A DNA stretch of 64,000 bases from Mytilus trossulus. Its lineage: Eukaryota > Mollusca > Bivalvia > Mytilida > Mytilidae. The translations under genes were made by a program, and so were the position numbers. The notes beneath the pieces were generated by a model, which was not told where the DNA came from, made no database searches, and saw only the letters and a list, made by a program, of their open reading frames with translations. Within the stretch, counting starts at the first letter, position 1. Every line of letters begins with the position of its first letter. The stretch covers positions 66,409,436 to 66,473,435 of the forward strand of contig NC_086381.1 in assembly GCF_036588685.1 (NCBI RefSeq). The letters run 5' to 3'. Positions 12,745-24,833 of this stretch are shown piece after piece.

Positions 12745-13390
12745 CTTAGGGTTTTCTTATCTCGGGCATAGATAATCTTAGCCGTATTTGGTAAAACGTT
12801 TTAGAATATTTGGGTCATCAATGCTCCTCAACTTTGTACTTGTTTTCGTCTGTGTTCACTATTTTTATCTAAGCGTCACTGGTAATATAAAAAAGAAGAT
12901 GTGGTATGATTGCCAATGAGACAACTATCCACAAAAGACCAAAATGACACAAACATTAACAACTATAGGTCACCGTACGGCCTTCAACAATGAGCAAAGC
13001 CCATACCGCATAGTCAGCTATAAAAGGCCACGATAAGACAATGTAAAATAATTCAAACGAGAAAACTAACGGCCTTATTTCAGTAAAAAAATGAACAAAA
13101 AACAAATATGTAACACATTAACAAACGACAACAACTGAATTACAGGCTCCGGACTTGGGACAGGCACATACTGTACATAAATAATGTGGCGGGGTTAAAC
13201 ATGTTAGCGGGACCCCAACCCTCCCCCTAACCTGGGACAGTGGTATAACAGTAACGAACTATAAACATCAGTTGAAAAAAGGCTTAACTCATCAGATAGA
13301 CCAAAAAATACAAATGGTAAGTCTTATGAAGACGAAACGCACAAATGGTGTATTAAATTAAAAACCTGGTACCTTTGATGACTAACATCA
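12745..13390 (-). repeat. ATAGATACCAGG repeat unit split by an insertion
   Basis: Two halves of one unit, CCGTATTTGG..GCGTCACTGG (to 12885) and GTCTTATGAAGACGAAACGC..CCTGGTACC (from 13321), are separated by the 12886-13314 element. Confidence 0.7.
12886..13314 (+). mobile_element. 429-base short interspersed element with target duplication
   Basis: It starts TATAAAAAAGAAGATGTGGT and contains GGTCACCGTACGGCCTTCAA, AAACGAGAAAACTAACGGCC, and CCCTAACCTGGGACAGTGG. It is flanked by TGGTAA at 12880-12885 and 13315-13320. Joining the flanks rebuilds the CACTG-TAA-GTCTT order of the host repeat, so these are its true ends. Other copies: 24386-24592, 33396-33850, and 45725-46345 (inverted). No coding capacity seen. 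Confidence 0.75.
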
Positions 13391-15340
13391 AGGCGGTATT
13401 TCCTAGTGTAATTTTAATTTGTGTTTCTTTGTCCTGATTGTTCTTGCAATTGTTCGTACTGTAGTCCTGTCATGTAATATTGTCATTTTAGTTTTATATG
13501 TACCATTGCCATAAAAGCGCGAGGTTTGGAAAACCAGGCTCAACCCTCCATTATTTCTTAAAATGTCTTGTAATAAGTCAGGAAATTGGAAGTTGCTATC
13601 TTTAGTTCGTTACTGTGTGTGTTACATTGTCGTTCTGTTTTTATTTCACTTTGGTTTTTCTGTTGTTTTGATGTTTCACTCTTATAGTTGATGTGTTTAC
13701 CTCAGTTTTAGTTTTTAATCCGGATTTGTTTTCTCTGTATCGATGCATGACTTTCTAACAATGGTATACTACTGTTGCCTTTTTAAGCCCTCGGTTCTTA
13801 TTATGGAAACTGATTGGAATTTCAACTTTGGTTATTTGAAATCTTCCATCTGTATAATATAACGATATAAAGCGGACATTCTACTTTTGGCTGTATCCTT
13901 AATCTTAGGTTCACAAGTATATATGAGATGTAATGTAGGTTACTTATATATATATCCCATTTGAAAACTGAATATCACAACAGGATACAAACCGTTTACC
14001 AGCATGCTAATCATGTATTAGCGGAAAGTTTTTAAATATATTAACCCTACACGTACATGTAACAGCAATATTATATTTTGCATTATGGTCTCATTATCCA
14101 AAAGATGAGGTACAAGCTTGGTTTTATCAGTGATTCAATATTTGAAAAAGATCAAACACGGTTTAAGAAGCCCATCAGTCGACGAAAAATAAACAAACAG
14201 TGGCAAATGTGAATATCGCCGAATTAAATAAATAGTCAGCACAACATCTATGTTGACACCTATATTGTTTATCGTACCTGATCAGATGCATCGTTGGTTT
14301 ATTGTGTGTCTTTCACCAAATTTGCGTCTGTGCGCAAGGTATATATTAAGCTTTTTATAAAGATAATATAATGTGCACCTTTTCAATATGGAATTTTAAC
14401 ATGTGTCTCTCTCATGCAAAGCTCTGATTCCTTTCACGGATATGGCTATACTTTTTGGACCTTTTGGATTATAGCTATTCATATTTTATATAAGCTTTGG
14501 ATTTCAAATATTTTGGCCATGAGCATCACTGAAGAGACATGTATTGTCGAAATGCGCTTATGGTGCAGGAAAAGTGGTACAATTAATGTTATTCCATTGT
14601 GATAATGACGAAACAAAGAATTTCGTCTATGTTTTCGATTTCTGATATAAATATAAATAAGCAGGTAAAACATAAATGTTTGTCGGTAAGAAGGAGAGAA
14701 AAAGAAAGAGATAAATGACACTAAAAGTAACACAGAAAATTTAAATGTGAATGATATTGAAAGTTATGATATTGGCGACGTGCAATGGATACATACATGC
14801 TCCTTTTTGAGCCTCTTCCTTCACACATATATGGTATCTGAAAAGGAACAGATTGCTTCGAATTTTAAACAATTACCGTGTTTACGTATTTCGTCTGATT
14901 TTTAAAAGAAAAAAGTTTGATGCAGACCATCGGATGTGTTCTAAAACCACTCCAAAGACACGGCATATCGTTGGCCTAAATCCATCATATAAAAAAGCAA
15001 CGATATAAACGATATAAACAACTGAATATAGTAGAGAATTGTGCCAGGCAATAGGTTGCATACCAAAAAGAAGACGTAGATACTCTTTCTTAAAGGAATG
15101 AGGCTGTGAGGTCATTGATACAAATCATGAATACCCATGCATATTTCATCCACCTTTTAAGACCAAAATATTGCAAAACACTTTTCCGTCCTCCATGACA
15201 AATATGTTTATGTCCATACAGATAAAGCCATAACAACATCGTTTCTGTTTTCCTCAATCACATTACATAATCTGCTTCATAAATGAATAAGGTATTCACT
15301 TTAAACTCAACATATACACTGACACAAAGGGGAAATACTA
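13391..15340. other. Intergenic with repeat fragments
   Basis: 13530-13790 resembles an interspersed repeat that recurs near 26935-27040 (GCATCAATCTATGACTTTAT and ACTGTTGCC) and, inverted, near 58200-58290. 14440-14600 is a worn ATAGATACCAGG unit (GAGCATCACTGAAGAGACAT). The remainder shows no gene; frames at 14414-14602, 14479-14733 and 14882-15115 are repeat or chance frames. Confidence 0.5.
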
Positions 15341-15344
15341 GATG

Positions 15345-16020
15345 ATCATACATTGTACATGTATGTCTGTTCTATGTTGCTTTGGACTTTCAACCAAAGA
15401 CGAAGATATAAGATGCTGTTTGTGTTGGACCTGAACTACAGCACTGCCACCTGGGTTATCATTAAAGGGGAATACATGACCAATGTCTCTCATTACCACT
15501 GCAACAATTCACGACCGACTTAATAATGCGGGAAAACATTTTGAAATTTGTTGTCGGTCGCCATTATATTTTGCAAATAAAGATTTCATTATACCATGTG
15601 AACGTAATTTTAAATCATTGGCAAAAGCTATTTTTATATCATTCCTTTGGGCCTTTGTAGCTCCAGGGAACATATACCGACACTAAAACTGAATTTGACC
15701 CCGTTGTATAGTATCTGCCAGTCTATTTATTGACCATAAAGGGTCAAATATTTCTTGCACTGCTTCTTGTTAATCTTGTACACTTTTTGCTTCCCCATCA
15801 GTAGTACAATAGTCCACAAGTAAATCAAGTTTAGCATTGACCTATTTCATACCCAAGATCAACCAATGATATCATAATTGTCAGTTTCATTTTCACAAGT
15901 AATACTAACTAACTTGTGATGCATTTTGTCCCATTTTATGCCTACTGTTTATATGCACACTCTGATAGGTACCATTCATTTGTAATTTTCATTTAGCCCT
16001 AATGTTTAATGTTTAATGTC
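15345..16020 (-). pseudogene. Mutator-like transposase remnant, minus strand
   Basis: Reading the minus strand across shifted frames gives ITCENETDNYDIIG, then directly DLGYEIG, then a TDGEAKSV-like block, EIFDPLWSINRLADTI, SYKGPKE and INSVVNCCSG-like blocks. This order matches a transposase-like family common in metazoans (Mutator-like type, by recollection of the conserved blocks). It carries many stops. Compared with the plus-strand copy at 16.3 kb, the segment between DIIG and DLGYEIG (about 150 bases) is deleted. The frame at 15483-15686 on the other strand is a shadow. Confidence 0.6.
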
Positions 16021-16317
16021 TCTTCCTGAAACTCTCAACCACTTGTTTGTTTTCATTTTCATCAACTTTTACAACCTTGACACAAACTGTATTTGTTAAT
16101 CTCTGCATTGTTCTTTTTGACATAGGATGAATACATGAACCTGTCAACGTAGTCACCAATATTACATTTTATCACGCCAGTATGAAACCCGTATTTAATT
16201 GTAGCACTCTAACGACCAGGACGTCATGTGTTATTTTCTCTAAACAGTATATTTTTTTCTGAAATAAATTTACATTTGGTACACTTCATTTTTAAAATCC
16301 AACCAAGACCCCATTAA

Positions 16318-16803
16318 GTCTCTTGTACCAGTTCAAAATGTGGAACAACACAAATTGTTGGTATTGCCTGTGAAAATGAAACTGACAATCATGATATCAT
16401 CGGTTTTCACCTTGTAAACAAACTTTGCTGGGTTGGTGCATGGTTGCTAGGTAAAGGTTATAACATTGAATGTCCTAATCACGAATACTGCACATCAAAT
16501 GCAAATAGGTATGATCCTTGGACTGAGAAGGATCTTGGGTATGAAATAGGTAAAAAAAACCTGCTGAATTCCTTTTCTGTAAGGCAGGGTAACGAGACAG
16601 ATTCTGTAGTGTTTTTAGGTGTCAAATCTTTAGTATTAACAATTTTTATGGATTCTTATAATGCTAAAGAACTGCTTGATGATTTTCTATCCCGGTCTGT
16701 TTCTGAAATTAATACTAACATAACTTTAGATTTTATAACCCATGTATACCACCATTCCCTATGTGAAATCCGTTATGGATTGGACAACGAAACAAGGTTA
16801 ACA
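16318..16803 (+). pseudogene. Mutator-like transposase fragment, plus strand
   Basis: The open frame from about 16330 reads KCGTTQIVGIACENETDNHD, then IIGFHLVNKLCWVGAWLLGK, CPNHEYCTSN and DLGYEIGKK. The KLCWxGAW, CPxHxxCT and DLGYEIG blocks are hallmarks of the same transposase-like family as the minus-strand remnant at 15.3-16.0 kb. After about residue 80 the resemblance fades. The frame ends at 16866 only after running about 20 codons into the TIR element at 16803. The catalytic core is not present. Confidence 0.6.
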
Positions 16804-17198
16804 ATAGACCACTTTCGAGTTCATCCGTCACCGGCAAAAACTCGTCAATTATGCACGCCTTTATGACGTCATTTACCAGATAGAGGGGCTCGCCTGCATC
16901 CCTGCACTATTTACGTTCATCAAGCGTCTTAGTGATCGTCTTTGTGCAGGATAAACTAGAAATAATGGTTGCTCTGTAGGTACTTACTGACAATTCCCTA
17001 ATGACAGCAGTGTTGGTTGTCAATTTTGAGAATTCAATTTGCCGAATAATTCGTACAATATAGAATTATAGTTTTCCAACCACTCGCTCAACATTGGAAG
17101 GAAGTGACGACGCCCCTAATCGCACAAATGACGGTGATAAAGGCGCGTATAATTGACGAGTTTTTTCCGGTGACGGATGAACTCGAAAGTGGTCTATT
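16803..17198. mobile_element. 396-base TIR element (MITE-like)
   Basis: The ends are near-perfect inverted copies: AATAGACCACTTTCGAGTTC followed by ATCCGTCACCGG at 16803-16834 and its complement at 17167-17198. The inverted arms extend to about 74 bases each. No coding capacity and no clear target duplication. It interrupts the transposase fragment to its left. Confidence 0.75.
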
Positions 17199-19824
17199 AC
17201 AGCATGTCGTATGCGCACTTTGACTACACTGGACTCTTCATTTGGGCTTAAGTAAAAACTACCAGAAGGCCAACATAAATGACGATCTCGGATAGACGAG
17301 TGCTGGTTTGGAAGGAGTCTGTACTTATAAAATAATGACTAATACGTGATCATACAATAACGTTGGTATATACCAAACTGCTAACTATAGTCCGGCAGAT
17401 CGGTGAACATTTTTTTGGGTTTGATGATAAAAGCACCGAAGTGGAAGTAGTTCTGGGTTTTTCAAACAATATTAGCTATGGCACCACATTGACATTTCAA
17501 TATGTTTTTTTTCAAGATGGTCGACTGAAAATATCACAATCGATATATTTCATCTTTAAAATGTCGAAATGTTTGTCAAATTTTGCATGATAGTAGTGCG
17601 GGGTATATCGAATAATATAAGTCATTGACCAAACGTGGAATCTCAAAATGACTGCTTTTACCAGGATTGCCGTTTTAGAATACCAAAATCGACATATTTA
17701 ACTTAATACTAGTATACAAGTGTTAATTTGGAATGCTAGAAGTGCTGGATACTTTAAACAATATGACATACGGACCTAAGTTGAAATTTTAAAATGGCGG
17801 CTTTTTCTAAGATGGCTGCCATATGATATCAAAAACAAGAAATATCCATTATATAGGGTTTTTAAAGTGTTTTGTTTTGACGTACCTTCAGTAGAATCAA
17901 GTGACTTTGATACACAGTGCATGCTTCATTTTTAGACTAAACCCAAACATCAACTGTTTTGTGATTTTTTTTTTTTAGAAAAACTACGGTTCCATACATG
18001 CATACGGTACCATATTTAATGCAGTATACAACTAGTGATCACGAATAGATACTGGCGTTATTCTTATATTTAAACTAGACTTAACTAGAATGAAAACATT
18101 TTTCTTTCTGATCATATGGAACAGGATATAGTCATGAGCAGTAATCCGGGGCTTGCCATGCCATCAAAAAGGCAGTTGCTTACATATGAACTTCCTCTGT
18201 TCAATGATTATATCAGTATTGAGTATGTGGACTCTTCTGAAAATCGTAGTGCTTTAATAAAAGCAGCTGTGGAGAATATTGACAACATCAGGAGTTCAAC
18301 TACGTATACGGCTGACGATTTGTGACATATATTCCTATATATTACAACCCATCACAAGTGTTCGTATTATTGCTATAAATTTGTAACTTATATTACAAGT
18401 ATAGAATACGACATGTCCTTGCATCAACCAAATGTAACTATGTGTTTCATACTTACAAATTAAAAGTATTATAGATATGCACTCTTTGAATTGTCTACCC
18501 AGAAATACGAAGTATGACTCGTCAATTGTGCAACTCAATACCTATAGTATACACAAATTCACAAAGTGAAACACAAATAGCTTGAAGGGGAAAAATAAAA
18601 TGAAACCTCGCATTGATGATGAGGTAAGTGAATCAAAATCATAACAATTACTTTTTCTAAATGTACAGTAGCTAACTAAGTTCATAACCAATGGCAATAC
18701 CTTGAAAAAGCTATTCACTAGAAATAAGTAAGAGCAGTGCATATACTTTGGTTTTTAATTCACGGGGGCATTTGTATATGCTGTTAACTTAGAGTTCGAC
18801 ATTTTTTCTCTTCTTCTTCTTTGATCTATTTTCCCTTATAAAATGTTGAACCGTCTTGTTTTCCCCAGCCATATGTTGGACGTTTTCTATATGAGCATTC
18901 TATGTTGTTCCAAGTTACTCTGTAATATATTAAACGAAATTGTGAATAAGTATACAAATAAAGTACAAAGTAAATTTAACAACTATATACCTATCTGTTC
19001 TATCCTTAATTCTGGTCTGTTCACATTCTGTGCCATACTTTAGGTAGGCGATATAACTTTGGTTTCTGTGTTTGTATCATGACATGGAAGAAATGTACTC
19101 TTTTTATATCAAGGAATACAGAGATGCGATACTGGAAGGTGTCAATTGTTGATGCATTCCATTTGTTTGATGTTTTTGCGCGTTTGATTTTGGATATTGC
19201 TGAGGGATTTTTCGGTGTGAATTTTACTCGATAGTCAGTATTTGTGTGATTTTACTTTTTATATATACAAGAGATACAATTATGCACTGGTAAAATATCA
19301 ATGGTTCAATAACAAGTATCTTTCGAATATTTCTTTTTTGTATACTTGGTGTTTACTCATAAAAGTTAAAAAATTAAAATTTAGAGGTCAAAAATTTAAT
19401 ATGTGATAACTAAGAAATGTATGAATGAGTTATAATTTTGCAATGACATATATTTACGGATAATGAATGTCAATATATTATGTTTGAATGTATATTAACT
19501 GTTTTAGACCAAAAAAAATCAACCAATCAGTATTACACAGCACTGTTCGTTCAAATAAAGCAATATAAAACGTTTAACATATATTATGAAAGTATGTCTG
19601 CAAAAATGTGTATGAATCTACTAGTTTTCTCGGCAATTTATCATCGCAACATTAGCAAATAGATACAGCACCACCAGTATATAAAACTAGGAACTCCCAA
19701 GGTTTGTATTCAAACTTCACATAAAAATATAATATCACGAAAAAAATTGCCGTGGCGACATCTAGATCAGGCTAAGCGGAAATACTCAATTAGATGAAAA
19801 GTTCTTTGCAAATTTGTATCTAGT
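17199..19824. other. Intergenic, no convincing gene
   Basis: Open frames at 17363-17590, 18335-18538, 18542-18742, 18843-19043 and 19480-19662 show no recognisable domain. One frame (18116-18325) is listed separately. Segments such as AAAATGGCGGC near 17795 look like interspersed-repeat debris. Confidence 0.4.
18116..18325 (+). CDS. Possible terminal coding exon, unknown product
   Basis: A 69-codon frame with a balanced, soluble composition (LAMPSKRQLLTYELPLFNDY, then ENRSALIKAAVENIDNIRSS) ends at TGA. A GAACAG acceptor-like site lies near 18125. It could be a last exon or an element remnant. I do not recognise it and no partner exon was found. Confidence 0.2.
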   Translation: MEQDIVMSSNPGLAMPSKRQLLTYELPLFNDYISIEYVDSSENRSALIKAAVENIDNIRSSTTYTADDL

Positions 19825-22468
19825 TCAGTTATAAAACATGTAATGAAAAAAGTTTACAAACCCGCCATCTTTACTGTTGAATCCAACGATAACCTTTCCT
19901 TTATTAATTCTATAGGTTCTCCCAAGTGATGTCGCGTCATCCAAATGTAAATCGCAGTCTCTGAATGTGTACTCTATGTCTGCAAAAATTATTGCGTATC
20001 ACTGCTTACATATCTGTTTGTTCATGTTAATATAGTAAGAGATATTTTTTAGCATTTTTGAACTGTTACTTAGATGCTAGAGGTGTTTCTTTTTTTTTGA
20101 AAATATGAAACTCATTAAATGTGAAATTATTATCTTCTTTTACTTTTGAAAGCGTGCGTTTGACTTCAATATTTATCTACTAAAATTGTCAGTTAATTTG
20201 CAGAAGGTCAGTGGTCCCATCCGTGCACTCCGGCTTCTCAACCAATATAAATTTACCGTGACAAAATATCCACATATGGAGAAAGTGGCATAAAGCACAA
20301 ATCAATCAATCAGTCAAGACTACATTTGAACATGTTAATGATCCGTGAGTTTCGTTCAATAATCACATTGCTATGATTTACGAATTTGATACTTTTCGTT
20401 ATCTTATTTGAGTGAAAGCCTTGATCATAGATCACTTTAAAAATGGCGGTAGATATCCAATGCTTTAAGATTTCGATAGTTTTTTTCAAAACATTTGTGC
20501 CAATTATACCAATAACGCATACATGATATACGTCATAATTTACTACACAGATGTCATGTTTGTATATACTTACTTTTATCTTCACAACAGCGAACGTTTT
20601 CACCGAATCCTTCTAAATATTCCCATCCACTTACATAGCCATATCCAGGACATTTGAAAGAGTTTTTCAAATTATAAACTACGGAAATAAAAATTAGGTA
20701 CATTTATGAAATTGATACAGAATGAAAATCCGGCAATTAAAAAGTGTTAAAAATGTGTTTGGTCCGTAAAACTTATTTTATTTCAATGATTTGTTTGTTT
20801 CTATACATGTAACGTCTGTGGTTATTTACGTTTCGTACTGATTATCACATTCATGTGTCATGTCACCTTAGTTTTTTTGGTTATCTTGTTAGACAATTAG
20901 TCTGTCATTTTACACAAAAGAGCTGGTTCATTGTCTGATAATTTTGGTCCTAAAATTCAGATTTTTTTTCTCTACCAAAATTTGGTGAAAATTTGATGAG
21001 AACAAATGCTAAAATGTCTTATGGTTTCGCAGCTAAAAAAAGTGTTCACCATTGTCAATATTATTGATGTATTTTTGATTTCGGAAAATTGGGATTTTTT
21101 GCAGAATACTGCAATTTATTTAACAAGTATTTTTGTTGTAACATTCCTTATAGACCACTTTCTTCGTTTTCCATAAAAAAAAATGAGCTTCGGGTTTCGC
21201 TAAAAATTGAGGAAAATGAAGCAGAGATGCATCTGTTTTTGTATTGTACAAAACATTCATTCATCAATCAATGCGTATACATTAGATTTTGTTTGAAAAT
21301 TAAAGTTTAAAAAACACCTTTTCATGACCGTTTATATTTGTTTCTGACTATACTCCTTAAATTTGATCAAGCGGACAATTTAAATGCATATATGGTAAAC
21401 CTGAAATTGATGAAGCACAAGAATGACTGGGAAGTAGAAATTTTGTCAATTTTGGTATTCGTTAGAGTGAACTTAACACCTTACTCAGCCTGGGTATTCG
21501 TTTAGAGAAAATGTAACGTCTCCTGCACATAAAGACTGTTGTACATGTAGCAACCCATCTAGGGGTACGTTGATGTCATTTTGTAGGTCTATATTTCTGT
21601 TTTAACCAATTACCAACTGTTGATAGTGGTTATCTTTATATTTTGCCCTTAATCCAAATAGACCCTTGAACAAGTCCAGCCTTATGTAAAAATTTATTTC
21701 AACCACTTATGAATCGGGACATATGCACTTAGCTGTAATATTGTCTTTTCATGTTTTCTCCCTATTAGATTTTTTTAAGTTAAAGCATCTAATTTTTAGA
21801 GAAAAAGAATGTATAGAAAATACCAAAATAATAATTTAATCAACAAAGTTTGTACTTAAATCGAAAATCGACCGGGTCTTACAAAAACAGTTAAAAATGG
21901 CAGGTTTTACTAAGCATGTATCATTAAGGAGTAAGAGCAAAGACTAGTCTGCTCGAGATCAAAATAAAATGACCCGGTGAGTTGCCATATCACCTGTGGA
22001 ATGTTACATTGTAAACAAGCACGTTTAAAATGGAGATCAGCTAATCGGTTTTAAAACAAAGCATATCCATTTTGCATTAATCTGTTCTCTTCCTGCCTGA
22101 TTATGCATTTAATTGTGTTTTTTTTATACTATGTGAATTATAAAATCGCTAGTTTAATTTCACTTCCATGAAACTTCATCTGTCGTAAGTATGTTTAACG
22201 TTTATATTAGTGAGGATATATTTTATAAGTAGCTTAAATATACATACAATGAGTTTTGCACACTACGTTTCTTCCTGGTCCAGGTTTACACGTATATGGA
22301 AACGGATCAGGAAACATCTTATCAAGGGATTCGCCGTCTTTACAATACTGCCTATATGTTATTGGTCTTGATGTCTTTTCATAATTTTGGAAACCAAGGA
22401 CATCGGAAGCAATAACAAATAATATGATCGTTGTTCCTTTCATTTTAACTTGGAGCACACGGAAACGT
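19825..22468 (-). CDS. Secreted Cys-containing protein, three coding exons (151 aa)
   Basis: Exon 1 is 22468-22248 with the ATG at 22443-22441; exon 2 is 20678-20574; exon 3 is 19979-19825 ending TGA. Acceptors are TTTTTCAG, TTTCCGTAG and TTTTTGCAG; donors are GTATGT and GTAAGT. All joins are phase 1 and keep one frame of 151 residues. Residues 1 to about 18 (MKGTTIILFVIASDVLG) are a signal peptide. The mature part has YCKDGESLDK, YTCKPGPGRNVVCKTH, FKCPGYGYVSGWEYLEGFGE, VRCCEDK and FRDCDLH, then a Cys-free tail with INKGKVIVGFNSKDGG. The F-x-CP..SGWEY..GFGENVRCCE pattern and the KGKVIVGFNS segment faintly recall dermatopontin-type repeats, an extracellular-matrix family expanded in molluscs. 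This is inference only. A 5' non-coding exon is expected upstream of 22468. Confidence 0.65.
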
Positions 22469-22469
22469 C

Positions 22470-23180
22470 TGAAAAACAAAAATCAAATTAGTTGATAGGT
22501 TGGTAAAATAAAGAGGATTTATTTTTACTGTGAAATTTTAAAATATTTTTAAACTATATACATTATGTTCTGTTTTGTTTGATGTTGGTTGTCATGTTTT
22601 CGTTTTTCGGTTTTTTATACATCATTGTCCATTTTGTTTTCGACTTATGTGTTTGAAAATCTCTTTTCGTCTAAATTCGCTCACACCGAACACCAAGCTA
22701 TAAAGGACCCCAACAATTACTAGTAAAAAACCCATTCAAACGGGAAGTCAAAGGTCTAATGTATACAGAAAACACGAGAAACGAGAAACATTTATATACC
22801 ACATCATCAAAGGACAACTACATGTACTGAACATCAGGTTCTGGACTTAGGACAGTTGCAATTTTACTAACCTTCTGCCGTGTATGAAACAATAGTGTAA
22901 CATCACAACATAGAAAGACACACTATAAAATCTATATTATTGAACGAGAAAACCTCATTTTGTGTGTCGCTTCTCGTCCTTTCCCGATAAATTAATCAAC
23001 ATGCCACTGTGTTTTATAGGTAGCATGCATAGTCGCATTTGTCATCCATTCTTATGATTTTTAGATTGAGTTATTTATGTTATTTTTGGAGAAAAACAAA
23101 AAAAAGGAATCCGGATTTTGATTCCGTAGTCAGTCACATATAAGACATATAAGACTCCGGGTTTGAAACATGTACAAATA
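22470..23180. other. Upstream flank of the secreted-protein gene, repeat debris
   Basis: No coding frame recognised. 22730-22960 looks like a worn interspersed repeat (GGTTCTGGACTTAGGACAG resembles GGCTCCGGACTTGGGACAG of the 12.9 kb element). The promoter or first exon of the gene to the left may lie here but cannot be placed. Confidence 0.4.
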
Positions 23181-23184
23181 CAAC

Positions 23185-23480
23185 CAATCGTATGATAGAT
23201 AACAGAAAATAATTATATTTATAAGTACGTCTGAGTCAGTGACAACTCTACAACAGATTTATCCATCGGATCACCAGCAGTGATGGTGATACATGGCTGT
23301 GTACATTATGTATATACAACTCGTCTAAACATCAACCCAACAATTTTAGACCTGTAAATTTGCTTTCGCAAATTTTTTGTTCTTCCCTCGCCGGGATTCG
23401 AACCCATGCTACTGCGATATCGTGACACAAAATCGCCTGCACTGTAGCCGTCCCGCTAGACCACATGACCACCTAGGCTT
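23185..23480 (-). mobile_element. tRNA-derived SINE, type 1
   Basis: On the minus strand the head has a box A-like TGTGGTCTAGCGG (23465-23453) and box B GGTTCGAATCCC (23404-23393) in tRNA order, followed by a body with GCGAAAGCAAATTTACAGG and a CACCATCACTGCTGGTGATC block. The intervening sequence does not fold as a tRNA and the body follows directly, so it is a SINE and not a tRNA gene. Confidence 0.75.
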
Positions 23481-24385
23481 CATAAAAATGAAGCTTTTGC
23501 TGGCCATGTGTTACTTTTCCACGTCAGTTTTAATCTAGCGGCGTACTACAGTACATGATATATAAGGCATGGAGATGTTATATAAATAACAAGTCAAAAA
23601 GGGTACAACATCACCATTAAATAACTATAAAATGAACAAATATTAGATATTTCGGATAACAGAAATCCTTCTTCAATAATAGCACGATGTCAAATGAATC
23701 ATGTCAATATATCCAAACTGAGGAACTTTTTCCAAATCTTGTAATTTATACAATTTAGGCGAACACCTCAGACGCTAGTACAATTTTAAAATTTCCGAAC
23801 ACGGCGCAAATATTTCAAAGATATGCCAAATAAAAATAAATAGTTATTTGCGATGCGAAATGGCGCAACTCTAAATTTCCAAAGGTTGTGACAGTTTATA
23901 TGTTATAACTGCTTGGAGGGCAGTCCTCAAAAAAAAAAATCAAAAATGTCCTAAACGATCCAAGTTGGTATAATATTTCAAATTTGACAACGGTAGGTCA
24001 ATTGCAACAAACACTGCATATTTAAGCCTCTCAAACGATTAGCAGTTTATAAATGATTAGAAAAATAAGTTTTATCTGATGAGGTCACTTTCTAAAGTTG
24101 TTCCTCGCTCAGCTCACTGCTGATGACCTTTATTTTCGGCGGCATGTCCCAAACAGGAAGTTGTGTAAATGACTGTTTTTCCCGGATTGGACTAAATAGC
24201 GATAAACTTTAAGTGTATTATTGATGTCTAGGTTATTTGAGTTAGTCTATAGTCACCTTCGTGTGAAATTGGCACCGTGTTGTCGAAATATTTTTAATTG
24301 TCAGCCGCGTTAACTCGAGATAATGTTTTTGAATTAGTAGAATCAACCATTTTTCCAAAGACACTACTGTCTTATAATTAAAAAG
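23481..24385. other. Intergenic, nothing recognised
   Basis: AT-rich sequence without an open frame of note and without a repeat I can pair within the window. Confidence 0.35.
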
Positions 24386-24592
24386 GAAGATGTGGTATGA
24401 TTGCCAATGAGACATCTATCCACAAAAGACCAAAATGACACAAACATTAACAACTATAGGTCACCGTACGGCCTTCAACAATGAGCAAAGCCCATACCGC
24501 AAAGTCAGTTATAAAAAGCCCCGAAAAGACAATGTAAAACAATTCAAACGAAAAAACTAACGGCCTTATTTATGTAAAAATTAGCTTGTATT
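24386..24592 (+). repeat. Truncated copy of the 429-base element
   Basis: GGAAGATGTGGTATGATTGC through AAACTAACGGCCTTATTTAT closely matches the first half of 12886-13314, then stops abruptly. Confidence 0.75.
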
Positions 24593-24833
24593 GTGTTTGC
24601 ACTGTATAATCATGACCTTCACATTATCCTGTATGTCAATTTTACCTGTTGTCAATTTTAACCTTACGGCGACTATAATTTAAAAAACCTGCAGATTTAA
24701 ATGTTAAGTTTGACTATTATGGACTAATTAATTGAACTAAGATAAAGAAAAAATTCAAAGTTCTATCATTTTATAAAACTTAAATCAAAAATATTACTTT
24801 TCTAGCATAAGAATAAAAGTTTTATAAGAATAT

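Noticed and set aside
23388..23478. tRNA gene on the minus strand
   Set aside because: Box A and box B motifs are present, but no cloverleaf can be closed and a SINE body follows directly.
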